Counted from the stretch's first letter, positions 1 through 9,412 are shown. The stretch: 64,000 bases of DNA from Thalassospira indica (GCF_003403095.1 NZ_CP031555.1:2460001-2524000), one strand, 5' to 3'. Translations and numbers: made by a program. Notes: generated by a model not told the origin, from the sequence alone.

Positions 1-887
1 TCTTCCTGATCGGGTTGCTGGTGGCTTTGACCAAGCTGACGGATTTTGCTGACGTCATTGCCGGTCCTGCATTTTTTGCGATCTGCTGTCTGATCCCGAC
101 AGTTCTTCTGATGAATATCACGCTTGATCCGCGCTACGTTTGGCGGCGGTTGGCACCGGCAAACCTGCGTTATCCGACATCTGAAGATATTGGCAACCAA
201 CAAGGTTCAGATCAGCAAGACAGAGCACTTCTGACCTGTCACACATGCTCCATGGTTGTTCTGGGCGGCGGGCATGAAAATGTGCGTTGTCCGCGCTGTG
301 GTGCGATGGTGCATCACCGAAAACCACGCAGCCTGTCGCGTTCATGGGCCTTGTTGCTGGCTGCTGTCATTTTGTATGTGCCGGCAAATGTCTTTCCGAT
401 CATGACCGTGACGTATCTTGGCCGGGCAGAGGCAGACACAATACTTTCCGGGGTCAGCGCGCTGGTCCGGGCCGGGGAGTGGCCAATTGCCATCGTTGTC
501 TTTACCGCAAGCATTCTGGTGCCAATCATCAAAATCCTGCTGTTGGGGTGGGTTTATATTGCGACCGCCTTGGGGTTGTCTGGTCCACTCAAGGAGCGCA
601 CATTGATTTATCGTATCACGGAGCTGATCGGGCGATGGTCGATGGTTGATGTGTTTATGGTATCGATCCTTGCAGCACTGGTAAAACTTGGAAATATCGC
701 AACAGTTCAACCCGGGTTCGGGGCTGTGGCATTTTGTGGGGTGGTTATTTTGACAATGCTGTCGGCCATGGCCTTTGATCCGCGTTTGATTTGGGATCGC
801 GCCGGTATGCAAACGGTCAAACGACCAAGATTGGCAAGTGTGAAGACAGATCATGATCGCGTTGAAAATCAGGGGATTCCGTCATGA
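1..887 (+). CDS. pqiA: Paraquat-inducible protein A (PqiA), 5' end cut by window edge
   Basis: C-terminal part of an inner-membrane PqiA protein. The frame is open from base 3, so the true start lies outside the window. A hydrophobic stretch is followed by a zinc-ribbon-like segment with two CxxC pairs (CHTC and CPRC, near bases 237-300), then several membrane helices. This matches the second PqiA repeat. PqiA is the membrane partner of the MCE protein PqiB in lipid transport between the two membranes. The stop overlaps the pqiB start by 4 bp (ATGA), so the two are translationally coupled. Family identity is clear; only the missing N-terminal repeat is inferred. Confidence 0.9.
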   Translation, partial: FLIGLLVALTKLTDFADVIAGPAFFAICCLIPTVLLMNITLDPRYVWRRLAPANLRYPTSEDIGNQQGSDQQDRALLTCHTCSMVVLGGGHENVRCPRCGAMVHHRKPRSLSRSWALLLAAVILYVPANVFPIMTVTYLGRAEADTILSGVSALVRAGEWPIAIVVFTASILVPIIKILLLGWVYIATALGLSGPLKERTLIYRITELIGRWSMVDVFMVSILAALVKLGNIATVQPGFGAVAFCGVVILTMLSAMAFDPRLIWDRAGMQTVKRPRLASVKTDHDRVENQGIPS

Positions 888-2563
888 GTGACGCGAAAAG
901 TTCAGAACCGGATCAACAGCCGGAAAAGCCCGACATCCGAACAGGCTGGGGCCGTTTTTCAATTATCTGGCTGGTGCCGCTGGTGGCCTTGATCGTCGGT
1001 GGTTGGCTGTTGTGGCGCGATATCGTCTCAAAGGGTCCTGAAATCACCGTTACGTTTGAAGCGGCCGAAGGTCTGTCTGCCGGTAAGACAGCCGTGCGTT
1101 ATCGCGATGTCGATGTCGGTCAGGTAACAGCCATCAATCTTGCCGACGATATGGAACATGTTGTTCTGACGATCCGGATGAACGCGGATTTCAGCGACTA
1201 CCTGACAGATAAAACGCGGTTCTGGGTTGTGCGTCCACGCGTGAGTGCGCGCGGTATTACCGGCTTGGAAACCATTGTTTCCGGCGCATACATTGAAGTA
1301 ATACCGGACAAGTCGGGGGAAAAGGCACGCCAATTTGTTGGCGAGGAAGAGCCGCAATTTATCCCTGATGAAGAAAACGGCACGCGTTTTGTCCTGACCG
1401 CAGAAGAACTCGGTTCCCTGGGTGAGGGGACACCGGTCCTTCTGCGCGGGATCGAGGTCGGAGAAGTTCTTGATACCGAACTGGATGCGAATGCGGATGG
1501 TGTTTCAATCCCTATATTTATCCGCAAACCTTTCGATGCGCTTGTTAAACGCCAAACCAGATTTTGGGATTCAAGCGGGATTGCCCTTGATCTGAATGCC
1601 GAAGGCTTTTCTGTACGCGCGCAGTCTGTTCGCTCTGTTTTGGCGGGCGGGATCAACTTTTATACGCCGCCCGCACATGAGAACGACGAAATGGCGACCG
1701 CAGACACGGTATTCCGACTGCATGAAAGCCTTGAGAAGGCTGAGCTGCTCGCCGAGGGATACAGCCAGCGCTACATGCTTTATTTCGATTCTTCGGTTCG
1801 CGGACTTTCGCGCGGTGCGCCTGTGGAATTTAACGGTATCCGTGTCGGGACAGTCGAAAGTGTCGACCTGGAATATGTCGTCACGCAGCACGCCTTCCGT
1901 GTGCCGGTTGAAGTCACACTTGAACCAGAACGCGTAAGCATCGTTGGTGGGCGCCTGGGGGATGTTGATCCGCAGGAAACCATCGAAACCCTGATTGATA
2001 ATGGCCTGCGTGCCCGCCTCAAGACAGGAAGTTTCATTACAGGTCAGTTGTTTGTCGACCTGTCTATGCATCCGGTTTCCCCGGCGCGCTATCTTGGCAA
2101 TCAAGAGGGCAATTTGCCGGAACTTCCGACATTGCCGCAAAAGCTGGACGAAATTGCCAATTCGCTAACCAGTCTTCTTGAAAAGGTCGAAACCTTCCCG
2201 ATTGAAGAAATCGGAATTCGCCTGCTTGGGACCGTGGAGGGCATGGAGAATATCGTCACGTCGCCAGCATTGAATAACGGGATGATCAGCCTGCAACAGG
2301 CCGCAGCGGGCATAAATACGCTTGTTACCAACTTGGATGCGAGTGTGTTACCCGCAACCCAGACCGCCCTGGATGCAGCACGCGAGGCACTTGGGGGTGT
2401 TCGCGATGTCACGGCGCCAACGTCACCTGTGCGTTACAACCTTGAACAGGCCCTGAAAGAACTCGGCGCGACGGCACGTTCCCTGCGTGAACTGACCGAT
2501 TTCCTCGAACAGAACCCGAGTGCCCTTATCCTTGGCAAGAGCGGCCCGGAGGAGAATAAATGA
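884..2563 (+). CDS. pqiB: Intermembrane transport protein PqiB (MlaD/MCE domains)
   Basis: A 559-aa protein with an N-terminal cytoplasmic tail, one membrane anchor at about residues 25-45, and three consecutive MCE (MlaD-type) domains (roughly 45-135, 160-230 and 290-395). An alpha-helical, coiled-coil-like C-terminus is rich in Leu and Glu. Length and layout fit PqiB, which forms stacked hexameric rings carrying a lipid channel across the periplasm. GGGGATTCC precedes the ATG. It overlaps pqiA by 4 bp upstream and pqiC by 4 bp downstream, so the three form a tight operon. Confidence 0.93.
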   Translation: MSDAKSSEPDQQPEKPDIRTGWGRFSIIWLVPLVALIVGGWLLWRDIVSKGPEITVTFEAAEGLSAGKTAVRYRDVDVGQVTAINLADDMEHVVLTIRMNADFSDYLTDKTRFWVVRPRVSARGITGLETIVSGAYIEVIPDKSGEKARQFVGEEEPQFIPDEENGTRFVLTAEELGSLGEGTPVLLRGIEVGEVLDTELDANADGVSIPIFIRKPFDALVKRQTRFWDSSGIALDLNAEGFSVRAQSVRSVLAGGINFYTPPAHENDEMATADTVFRLHESLEKAELLAEGYSQRYMLYFDSSVRGLSRGAPVEFNGIRVGTVESVDLEYVVTQHAFRVPVEVTLEPERVSIVGGRLGDVDPQETIETLIDNGLRARLKTGSFITGQLFVDLSMHPVSPARYLGNQEGNLPELPTLPQKLDEIANSLTSLLEKVETFPIEEIGIRLLGTVEGMENIVTSPALNNGMISLQQAAAGINTLVTNLDASVLPATQTALDAAREALGGVRDVTAPTSPVRYNLEQALKELGATARSLRELTDFLEQNPSALILGKSGPEENK

Positions 2564-3156
2564 TGCGACAGACAGTCAGAAAAATGATCTCCAGATGGGG
2601 GGTGCTGCTGGTCGCACCACTATTGGCCGCTTGCGCGTCACCCTCGGTTCCGGACCAATATTATTTGCTGTCACCAATGGTCCAGCCGGTGTCGCCAGCA
2701 CCCGGTGAAACGACGGTCATTGGCGTAGGGCCGGTAACAATTCCGAGCTATCTCGACCGATCGACGATCGTCACGCGCAGTGCCGCCAATCGGCCGGAGG
2801 TCAATTCCGGGTACCGCTGGGCCGAACCGCTGGGCGAGAACATCAATCGTGTTCTTATGGATAACCTCGACAGGACCGGGGTTGCAGCACGTTTGGAAGT
2901 CTTTCCGTGGAACTCACGGGACATGGTGGAGTGGCAGGTGGTTGTTGATATCGACCGTTTTGAACGGCAGGCCGATGGCAATGTTAACCTGACAGCGCGC
3001 TGGAAGCTTGTGCATTTCCAAAGTGGGGAAATCGTCACAGCAGCCAAGTATGACAAGGTCAGCACACCAGTCGATCAAACACTCGATAACACCGTTATCG
3101 CCATGAGCAGCCTGCTGGCCGATTTGACAGCCGAAATTGCGGCGCGGATACCGTGA
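2560..3156 (+). CDS. pqiC: PqiC, outer-membrane lipoprotein of the Pqi system (ABC-type transport auxiliary lipoprotein)
   Basis: A 198-aa lipoprotein. A short basic N-terminus and hydrophobic segment end in the lipobox LLAAC (Cys near residue 24). The mature part contains the family hallmarks PDQYYLL shortly after the Cys and a VGPVTIPSYLDR segment. The gene starts inside the end of pqiB behind a strong GGAGGAG site. PqiC anchors the PqiB tube at the outer membrane. No terminator is visible after it, and the next gene is about 250 bp away. Confidence 0.9.
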   Translation: MMRQTVRKMISRWGVLLVAPLLAACASPSVPDQYYLLSPMVQPVSPAPGETTVIGVGPVTIPSYLDRSTIVTRSAANRPEVNSGYRWAEPLGENINRVLMDNLDRTGVAARLEVFPWNSRDMVEWQVVVDIDRFERQADGNVNLTARWKLVHFQSGEIVTAAKYDKVSTPVDQTLDNTVIAMSSLLADLTAEIAARIP

Positions 3157-3410
3157 TTCGCTGCAAAACGACGGTTGGAGGGCAAATACGCAGTTCGATT
3201 GTCAGAATTTCCCAGCTCCAAGAGCAGGGGAATTCAGGAAATTCTAAAGAAATACCCGAAAGTATATAAAACATCTGCATCGAACTATTGTTTTAGGAAC
3301 CCGAATAGCAGTATAAGTAAGAATAAATATAAAAATTGGGACACGCGCCTGACTAGTTAAACGGCAGACTTATGCCGCCCAAACAGGAAGTTAGGGAGCC
3401 AGAGCGCGTC
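3157..3410. other. Intergenic region, AT-rich in its right half
   Basis: No convincing gene. The stretch 3230-3355 is clearly more AT-rich than its surroundings and probably holds the promoter of the downstream gene. A 61-codon open frame at 3175-3360 lacks a ribosome-binding site and resembles nothing I know. Confidence 0.5.
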
Positions 3411-5099
3411 ATGTCGGATACGACATTTGAAGTTATGGTCCAGCGTGGGGATCGCTGGATAATCCATTCGACATTTGATGTCGAACAGGAGGCGGTTACA
3501 GAAGCTGAAAAGCTTGTGAAAACCAAGATCTCTGCCGTGCGCGTTATTCGTAACTGGGAACGCGGCGACGGTCGTCATATTGAAAAGGTACTTCTCGAAA
3601 AACAAGGTGCTGGCGATGACCAGGACGATGATGTTCGGGTAACCTCGATCGACGAAGCGCCGTTGTGCGAAACGGATAACGACCTTTTGCAGAAAGAAAG
3701 CCGCGCGACCATCAACCGGTTGCTGCGCAAATATTTCGAACAGGAAATTCTGACTCCTTGCGAGGTAATGTACAATTACCAGAACCTGCGCAAGCTGATG
3801 TTCCATGACACCTTGATGCCGACCGCGGTTGACAAGGTTGCCGGGCTTCATGCCAAGGCGACTGACGGCGATCACATTGAGGCGATGAACAACCTTCATG
3901 GCGCGATTGAGCAGCTCTCTGCGCGCGCCCGCGAAGTTGAAAAAGTCGATCTGCCGGCATTCGAAGACGCCACCATTTCGGAAGTGCGTGACGAAATCCG
4001 ACGCCTCAACCTTGCGGAAGATACCGACTTCCTGACCATGGTTGCGTTGACGCGCGTGCTGTCCTCGACCCGTAACTGGGTCGGCAAACTTGACCTTGCG
4101 CTTAAGGTCAAGGGCGATGAAAAGGACGAAGCCGCCCGCAAGATGATTGATGACGTGATTGCCGATATTCTCGGTTCTCCCGTCGCACTCAAGGAACTGC
4201 TTGGCGGTTCACGCAGCTTTGGCGAAGCCGTGACCCTGCACATTGACCTCGCACTTGGCCGTGCAAAGGGAAATCGCGGTGCAGCCGATGACATTCTGGA
4301 ACTTCTGAACCCGCTGTTTGGGTCTGGCCTTTTGGCCAACAGTCAGGAAGCGATGTTTGATTACATCGTTCGTGAACTGCGCAGTGCCAATAGTCTGCAA
4401 CGCCACGAAAGCGATCCGGATCCGCTGGACGGTATCCTTGAACGCCTGATCACAGAGCAGGGCGTGATTTATGGCACGCCCATGGTCAGCGCGATTGCCG
4501 AACGTGGGGCGCGGTTGCGCAATGTTGGCGGCCCAAGGGCGCTGATCGAAGGTGTTGCAGAAATCAACAGTCGCCTGATCCCAAACTTCCGGAAACTGAC
4601 CTGGCTTATCGCGGTTGCCAATAGCGGGATTGTCGAAGACTTTGCCGACGAACTTTACGAAATGATGCGCGACGCTGTTGGTGATATGCGTGCTTTGCGC
4701 GCGTTCTGTGAGCCGGACGCCAAGCCACGCGACAAAATGGCGACCGTCAAACATATGAATGACGTGCTTGCGGCATCAAACGTTCCTGACGAACAGAAGG
4801 CTGAAATCGGCGCCAAGCTTGATGACGGACTGGCAGAATATCTTGTTCGTGAAAAGGTGATTGAACGCATTGATAATCCGTCTCTGCATTTGCGCAAACG
4901 CGCCTATATGCTGGTTCAATTCTGTTCAAGCGGTGTTCTGATCGAGGGCAAATCGGCTGCCATGGCCCGTAAAAGGGTGGTTGGGTATCTGAAACAGCCC
5001 AACTTTACCGACAAATTGGTCGATGACATCAAGGATATGACGACCAAGGAAGGCACGATCCGCGATTTCTATGCATTGTTGCAACGAAGCGGGTTCTGA
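3411..5099 (+). CDS. Large conserved-looking hypothetical protein, unrecognised
   Basis: A 562-aa soluble, acidic and helix-rich protein without signal peptide or membrane segment. I do not recognise the family. The ATG at 3411 (MSDTTFEVMVQ) is preferred over an in-frame ATG at 3372 because AGGGAG lies about 12 nt upstream. The first 60 residues look like a small alpha/beta domain (FEVMVQRGDRWII, AEKLVKTKISAVRVI), followed by an acidic linker (DDQDDDV). The remaining 450 or so residues look like a helical array. A strong terminator follows, so it is a single-gene unit. Function unknown. Confidence 0.75.
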   Translation: MSDTTFEVMVQRGDRWIIHSTFDVEQEAVTEAEKLVKTKISAVRVIRNWERGDGRHIEKVLLEKQGAGDDQDDDVRVTSIDEAPLCETDNDLLQKESRATINRLLRKYFEQEILTPCEVMYNYQNLRKLMFHDTLMPTAVDKVAGLHAKATDGDHIEAMNNLHGAIEQLSARAREVEKVDLPAFEDATISEVRDEIRRLNLAEDTDFLTMVALTRVLSSTRNWVGKLDLALKVKGDEKDEAARKMIDDVIADILGSPVALKELLGGSRSFGEAVTLHIDLALGRAKGNRGAADDILELLNPLFGSGLLANSQEAMFDYIVRELRSANSLQRHESDPDPLDGILERLITEQGVIYGTPMVSAIAERGARLRNVGGPRALIEGVAEINSRLIPNFRKLTWLIAVANSGIVEDFADELYEMMRDAVGDMRALRAFCEPDAKPRDKMATVKHMNDVLAASNVPDEQKAEIGAKLDDGLAEYLVREKVIERIDNPSLHLRKRAYMLVQFCSSGVLIEGKSAAMARKRVVGYLKQPNFTDKLVDDIKDMTTKEGTIRDFYALLQRSGF

Positions 5100-5130
5100 C
5101 CCGAAGAATTCTTTTGGCGTTGAATGATCA

Positions 5131-5173
5131 AAACACCCCACGAAAGTCGGTTGGCAAGATTCGTGGGGTGTTT
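5131..5173 (+). terminator. Rho-independent terminator
   Basis: A 14-bp perfect stem, AAACACCCCACGAA (5131-5144) with TTCGTGGGGTGTTT (5160-5173), shortly after the stop of the 562-aa hypothetical gene. The 15-nt loop is long but the stem is flawless. Confidence 0.8.
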
Positions 5174-5228
5174 GTCATTGTTGCCACATCCGGGATTGGG
5201 CATGATGTATCTCTGACAAGGAGCTACG

Positions 5229-6263
5229 ATGATGTCCAACTCGCCCCACACCCCGAAATTAGTCGCCTGCCATGCCTTTGATAGTGTCATGAGCCTTGAT
5301 GTCATCGGACCGCTTCAGGTGTTTGGCTCGGCAAATGACGAACTTTCCGCGCTGGGACGGCCACAAGGATACGAAGGGATCGTTGTCGCCGGGGCGAGTG
5401 GGCCGGTACGGACATCATGTGGCGTGCGAATATATGCCGATATGGCGTGGCGCGACCTTGATCTGGAAACGGTCGACACCTTGCTGGTGCCGGGTGGTGT
5501 TGGTGTTCTGACGGAATGCAAAGAACCGCAAATCCTTGATTGGGTCAGAAAGGCCGAAGGCATCGTGCCGCGGCTAGGGTCTATCTGTTCAGGTGCACTT
5601 GTCCTGGCCGAGGCCGGGGTGCTTGATGGCAAAATGGCCACAACCCACTGGTCGCGTTGCGAACAAATGGCACGGGATTACCCGGCAATCCAAATGATGG
5701 GGGACCGGCTGCATAGCTATGATCCCGCGGGCCTGGATGGCGATCCACATGTTTTCACATCAGCTGGCGTCACCGCCGGGATTGATCTGGCGCTGGCGAT
5801 TGTGGAGGCCGATTTTGGTCGTGCCTTGGCCTTGTCCGTTGCGCGCAGGCTTGTGATGTTCCTCAAACGTCCTGGCGGGCAGGCACAGTTCAGCGCCTAT
5901 CTTATCCCTGAAACAGGTGCTACAGCACGGCTTGCAAATCTGCTTGAATGGTTGCCCGGCAATATCGCCAAGGATTTGTCACTTGAAACGCTTGCCGAAC
6001 GTGCCGGTATGACACCGCGCACTTTTTCACGGGTGTTTGCGCGTGATCTGGGGGTGAGCCCGGCGCGTTATGTCGAACGGGTTCGGGTAGAAGCTGCCCG
6101 TGCGCTGTTACAGGACGAAGCCCTTGCGATTGGACAGGTTGCCGAGTTGTGCGGCTTCCGTCATCCGGAAACGCTGCGCCGGGCGTTTCAGCGCCATCTT
6201 TCTGTCAGTCCCCAGGAATATGCGGAGCGCTTTGCCCGCAAATCATTAGTCACCGCAAACTAA
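5229..6263 (+). CDS. GlxA-family transcriptional regulator (DJ-1/PfpI domain plus AraC helix-turn-helix)
   Basis: A 344-aa protein with a DJ-1/PfpI-like domain at about residues 8-185, including the nucleophile-elbow cysteine Cys120 in the context GSICSGA. An AraC-type double helix-turn-helix occupies about residues 235-335 (LAERAGMTPRTFSRVF and the second motif around AELCGFRHPETLRRAF). AAGGAG sits 6 nt before the ATG. It lies 50 bp upstream of an MFS transporter gene on the same strand and may control it or be cotranscribed. The ligand is unknown; relatives regulate quaternary-amine or amino-acid catabolism. Confidence 0.88.
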   Translation: MMSNSPHTPKLVACHAFDSVMSLDVIGPLQVFGSANDELSALGRPQGYEGIVVAGASGPVRTSCGVRIYADMAWRDLDLETVDTLLVPGGVGVLTECKEPQILDWVRKAEGIVPRLGSICSGALVLAEAGVLDGKMATTHWSRCEQMARDYPAIQMMGDRLHSYDPAGLDGDPHVFTSAGVTAGIDLALAIVEADFGRALALSVARRLVMFLKRPGGQAQFSAYLIPETGATARLANLLEWLPGNIAKDLSLETLAERAGMTPRTFSRVFARDLGVSPARYVERVRVEAARALLQDEALAIGQVAELCGFRHPETLRRAFQRHLSVSPQEYAERFARKSLVTAN

Positions 6264-6312
6264 CAACGGTTTGACGGCTTTCATCACAGTCTGAATTTCA
6301 GGAGTTGGGAAC

Positions 6313-7491
6313 ATGTTGTTGCTGACCAATGGATCATTGCGTCTGCTTTTCTTCGCACAAGCGCTGTATTGGTCCTGTTCACTGATCGGCATTACCCTGA
6401 CATCGCTTGTCGGTGTATCGCTTGCGCCCGCGCCATCCATGGCAACTTTGCCACTTGGAATGCTTATGGTCGGTAATCTCGTATCTGTTCATCCGCTTGC
6501 CATGTTGATGCAGCGTCGTGGACGACGCGTTGGGTTGTTTGTCGGGGCACTCTTTGGAGTTTTGGGTGGCCTGATGGTGGCTTACGGCATCTATATCGGT
6601 TCGTTCTGGCTGGTCACGTTTGCCGCCGCACTGATTGGCACCTATCAGGCGTCGGCTATGTATTATCGTTACGCGGCGCTGGAAACTGTCGCGCCATCCG
6701 AAAAGGGGCGTGCTGCTGCCCTTGTTCTGGGCGGGGGTGTTCTGGCTGCGCTAATTGCCCCGGAGATTGCTGTTGCGAGCCAAGGTTTACTTCCAGTTCC
6801 GTTTGCCGGGGCCTATGTGGCACTGGCAGGTCTGGCTGCCTTGGGCACATCCTTGATGATCATGTTGCCAGACGGTGGCATTCCGCAACGTGCCGGGTCG
6901 AGCAGGGCGGTCATGTCCAGTCTGTTGCGCCGCCCAGTCATCCGCGGCGCAATCGCCATCAGTGCCGCTGGCCAGGGTATTATGGTCCTTGTCATGACAG
7001 CGACACCGCTTGCGATGAAATATTGTGGATTTGATGTGGATGTTTCGGCCAACGTGATCCGCTGGCATTTGATCGGGATGTTCTTGCCGGCCTTCGTTTC
7101 CGGGCCAATGATCGACCATTTCGGTCCACGCCGGGTCGCATCATTCGGGGCGTTTGCACTGGTAATAAGTGTTGGCGTTGCCGTCTCGGGCATTTCGGTT
7201 GCCGCTTTCCTGATCAGTTCGTTCCTTCTTGGGATTGGCTGGAACATGATGCTTTTGGCGGGGACGACGATGCTGGGCGAGGGGCATGACACGGCGGAAC
7301 GCGGGCATGCGCAAAGCCTGATGGAGCTTGGCAACAGTGGGACGGCGACAGTCGCCACGATCGCCAGCGGTGCATTGATCGCCGGTGCTGGTTGGAGCCT
7401 GATCAACTTTGGTGTGCTGCCGGTTTTAACCATTGCATTGATTTTGATGTGGCGGGCATATGCCGCAAAGCAAGCAACCGCAGGCGTATGA
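6313..7491 (+). CDS. MFS transporter
   Basis: A 392-aa polytopic membrane protein with about 12 hydrophobic segments and an RRGRR loop at about residues 69-73, as in the MFS 2-3 loop. Motifs such as VMTATPLA, RWHLIGM and LLGIGWNMM recur in the other MFS protein of this window (43561-44748), so the two are paralogs of one subfamily. AGGAG precedes the ATG. It follows the GlxA-type regulator by 50 bp. The substrate cannot be read from the sequence. Confidence 0.85.
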   Translation: MLLLTNGSLRLLFFAQALYWSCSLIGITLTSLVGVSLAPAPSMATLPLGMLMVGNLVSVHPLAMLMQRRGRRVGLFVGALFGVLGGLMVAYGIYIGSFWLVTFAAALIGTYQASAMYYRYAALETVAPSEKGRAAALVLGGGVLAALIAPEIAVASQGLLPVPFAGAYVALAGLAALGTSLMIMLPDGGIPQRAGSSRAVMSSLLRRPVIRGAIAISAAGQGIMVLVMTATPLAMKYCGFDVDVSANVIRWHLIGMFLPAFVSGPMIDHFGPRRVASFGAFALVISVGVAVSGISVAAFLISSFLLGIGWNMMLLAGTTMLGEGHDTAERGHAQSLMELGNSGTATVATIASGALIAGAGWSLINFGVLPVLTIALILMWRAYAAKQATAGV

Positions 7492-7639
7492 AATCAAAAG
7501 AAACCGCCGGTCAAGACGACCGGCGGTGAAGTTGCAGGGCGAACGGGGATCGTCGCCCCGGCGCGACTGAAATCGCTTGCACCCCAAGCCGTTCGGGATG
7601 GACGAGAACAGGTCGGGTGCGTGTGTACAGGCAATAAAA

Positions 7640-7659
7640 AACCGGCCATCAGGCCGGTT
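7640..7659 (-). terminator. Terminator of the 73-aa gene (minus strand)
   Basis: AACCGGCC (7640-7647) pairs with GGCCGGTT (7652-7659) across a 4-nt loop. Read on the minus strand, it is followed by TTTTTT. It overlaps the stop codon region of the small gene. Confidence 0.8.
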
Positions 7660-7870
7660 GGGATACCAAACTTGTCGCGTTGCCAGCGACGAATTCCTTG
7701 ATCTTCTGCAAAACGAAATCGCGTGAACTGTTTTCGCGGGTGCGGAACAGGACTTCGCGGTCCTGAATGACCAGCCCCATGTAAACAGGGTCGTTATGAC
7801 CTTCCTTGGTCATCTTGAGGGCGCGAAGGGTATGACCGAGATCATCCGTGCTTTGATAGATCGTACGCAT
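7649..7870 (-). CDS. Small hypothetical protein (73 aa)
   Basis: The start MRTIYQSTDD at 7870 is chosen because TTGGAGAAAA lies immediately upstream with good spacing. The frame stays open 40 codons further, but that stretch has no site. The product is basic and soluble, with a sequence reading like a small alpha/beta fold (YMGLVIQDREVLFRTREN, then a helix). Family not recognised. It has its own terminator, which supports a real gene. Confidence 0.65.
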   Translation of the reverse strand: MRTIYQSTDDLGHTLRALKMTKEGHNDPVYMGLVIQDREVLFRTRENSSRDFVLQKIKEFVAGNATSLVSQPA

Positions 7871-8088
7871 TTTTCTCCAACCAGCATTTACGTCAAAAGA
7901 CGGTGAAAAACCAATCGACCACACCGTTATGACAGCTGTTTTTTTCTGTCCGATGACAGCCATGTGATGGTTTGAAGACTCTTTTCCCAATCAACCGTGA
8001 AATGCAGTGAGCAATGCAGTCAAAAAGCTGCTGGTTTTATTTGGCAGGACTGTTAAAAAGAAAACGACCTTAACGCCGGTTTCGGGCA

Positions 8089-8117
8089 TTGACATGCGCC
8101 ATGGCGATGTTTAAGAA
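8089..8117 (+). promoter_or_regulatory. Probable sigma70 promoter of tRNA-Ser
   Basis: A perfect -35 TTGACA (8089-8094), a 17-nt spacer and a weak -10 TAAGAA (8112-8117) lie about 35 bp before the tRNA. Confidence 0.5.
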
Positions 8118-8152
8118 AGGCGTCGTTCCGCAGGGAACACCAAGGACATAAA

Positions 8153-8245
8153 GGGCAAGTGGCCGAGTGGCTGAAGGCGCTCCCCTGCTAAGGGAGTATA
8201 GGGTCAAAAGCCCTATCGAGGGTTCGAATCCCTCCTTGCCCGCCA
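8153..8245 (+). tRNA. tRNA-Ser (GCT)
   Basis: The acceptor stem GGGCAAG (8153-8159) pairs with CTTGCCC (8235-8241), with discriminator G and an encoded CCA (8243-8245). The anticodon loop CTGCTAA gives GCU, which reads AGC/AGU. The long variable arm (about TATAGGGTCAAAAGCCCTAT) is typical of serine tRNAs, and the T arm GGTTCGAATCC is intact. Confidence 0.97.
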
Positions 8246-8251
8246 TTGATT

Positions 8252-8277
8252 AAAGCACCCCAAAAGGGTGCTTTTTT
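8252..8277 (+). terminator. Terminator of tRNA-Ser
   Basis: AAAGCACCC, loop CAAAA, then GGGTGCTTT followed by a T tract, 7 nt after the tRNA. Confidence 0.9.
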
Positions 8278-8531
8278 CGTTTCGAGCCCGCGCATTTGGG
8301 CCGTGGCCGACGCGATTGATCTTGGTGAGGCCAGATCCGTTCCCAAATCACGTTCGCTCATCGCAAGATATTAAAAATTACAACTGTTTAGTCCATAGTG
8401 CCACCGGTGCAGCCAGCTTGATTTCGGCTGTTTCCTATGATCTATCTGAAAAGCTCCAAGCCGAAGGTGGAACAGAAAAAAGGCTTGAGCGTTCTGGTGT
8501 GCAGCAAAACAAGAAAACAGACGGGGCCGGA

Positions 8532-9392
8532 ATGACGAGCCAGTTAAGCTATCTGAGCATTGATCGACGAGATGATCTGAGCAAAGAAGAGTTTATTGAC
8601 CAGTATCTTCAGCCCAAACGTCCCGTCATCATGCGCAGTTTCGCCGCAAACTGGCCTGCATTGGACAAATGGTCTTATGACTATCTGAAGCAGGGCTGTG
8701 GCGATGTCGAGGTGCCGCTTTACAGCGAGGCATTTGCGAACTCGGACAACGACTATCTCGATTCAACCCAAAGCATGCCCTTTGGCGAATATCTTGATCT
8801 TATTCAGGCGGGGCCGACACCGCTTCGCATGTTTTTGTTCAATGTGTTCAAGCATATGCCGCAACTGCGCGAGGATTTTTCATATCCTGACCTTGGCGTC
8901 ACGTTCCTGAAAAATCATCCATTCCTGTTTGTCGGTGGTCAGGACGCCTATGTCGACATCCATTACGACCTTGATCACAGCCATGTTTTTCTGACGCAGA
9001 TGACCGGCACCAAACGTGTGATCCTGTATGGAAGTGAAAACGGACGGCACCTGTATCAGCATCCGCTGACTGTTTCGTGCAATATCGATTTTCGAAACCC
9101 GGATCTGGAACGCTATCCCAAGCTTAAAGATATTTACGGCTATGAATGCATTCTGGAGCCCGGGGATACCATCTTTATCCCCAGCCGCTGGTGGCATTTC
9201 ATTGAATACAGCACGGCTGGCATCAGCCTGACATTGCGTGCCTTGCCTGAAACCTGGCCTGCACGTGCGGCGGGTCTTGCCAGCATCTTCAAGCTCAAGG
9301 TCATTGACCAGTATCTCGGCAAGATGATTGGTGAGAAGAAGTGGTATCAGATGAAGGAAGACTGGGCACACGCCCGTGCGCGTAAGGTGTGA
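8532..9392 (+). CDS. Cupin-like JmjC-domain protein, putative Fe(II)/2-oxoglutarate oxygenase
   Basis: A 286-aa cupin_8/JmjC-type protein. The Fe-binding triad is visible: His144 and Asp146 (DIHYDLDH) and a second histidine, His222, in SRWWHFIEY. The motif PGDTIFIPSRWWH is characteristic of FIH-like hydroxylases, which use 2-oxoglutarate and O2 to hydroxylate proteins or small molecules. The ATG at 8532 was taken because the frame further upstream runs back into the tRNA-Ser terminator; its ribosome site is weak, so the start is uncertain. It converges on olsA, with only 8 bp between stop codons. Substrate unknown. Confidence 0.8.
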   Translation: MTSQLSYLSIDRRDDLSKEEFIDQYLQPKRPVIMRSFAANWPALDKWSYDYLKQGCGDVEVPLYSEAFANSDNDYLDSTQSMPFGEYLDLIQAGPTPLRMFLFNVFKHMPQLREDFSYPDLGVTFLKNHPFLFVGGQDAYVDIHYDLDHSHVFLTQMTGTKRVILYGSENGRHLYQHPLTVSCNIDFRNPDLERYPKLKDIYGYECILEPGDTIFIPSRWWHFIEYSTAGISLTLRALPETWPARAAGLASIFKLKVIDQYLGKMIGEKKWYQMKEDWAHARARKV

Positions 9393-9412
9393 GGCTTGCC
9401 TCAAGCCTTTTT
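9392..9412 (+). terminator. Terminator of the cupin gene
   Basis: AGGCTTG (9392-9398), 3-nt loop, CAAGCCT (9402-9408) and TTTTT. It overlaps the ends of both convergent genes. Confidence 0.7.

Noticed and set aside
3175..3360. 61-codon plus-strand frame after pqiC
   Set aside because: No ribosome-binding site, AT-rich non-coding look, and no recognisable similarity.
7503..7527. Hairpin ACCGCCGGTC/GACCGGCGGT after the first MFS gene as terminator
   Set aside because: The stem is good, but no T tract follows, so rho-independent termination is not supported. It may still be a structured 3' end.
8268..8531. Longer version of the JmjC-type protein starting within the tRNA-Ser terminator
   Set aside because: The extra 88 codons would begin inside the terminator hairpin and do not resemble the family's N-terminus.
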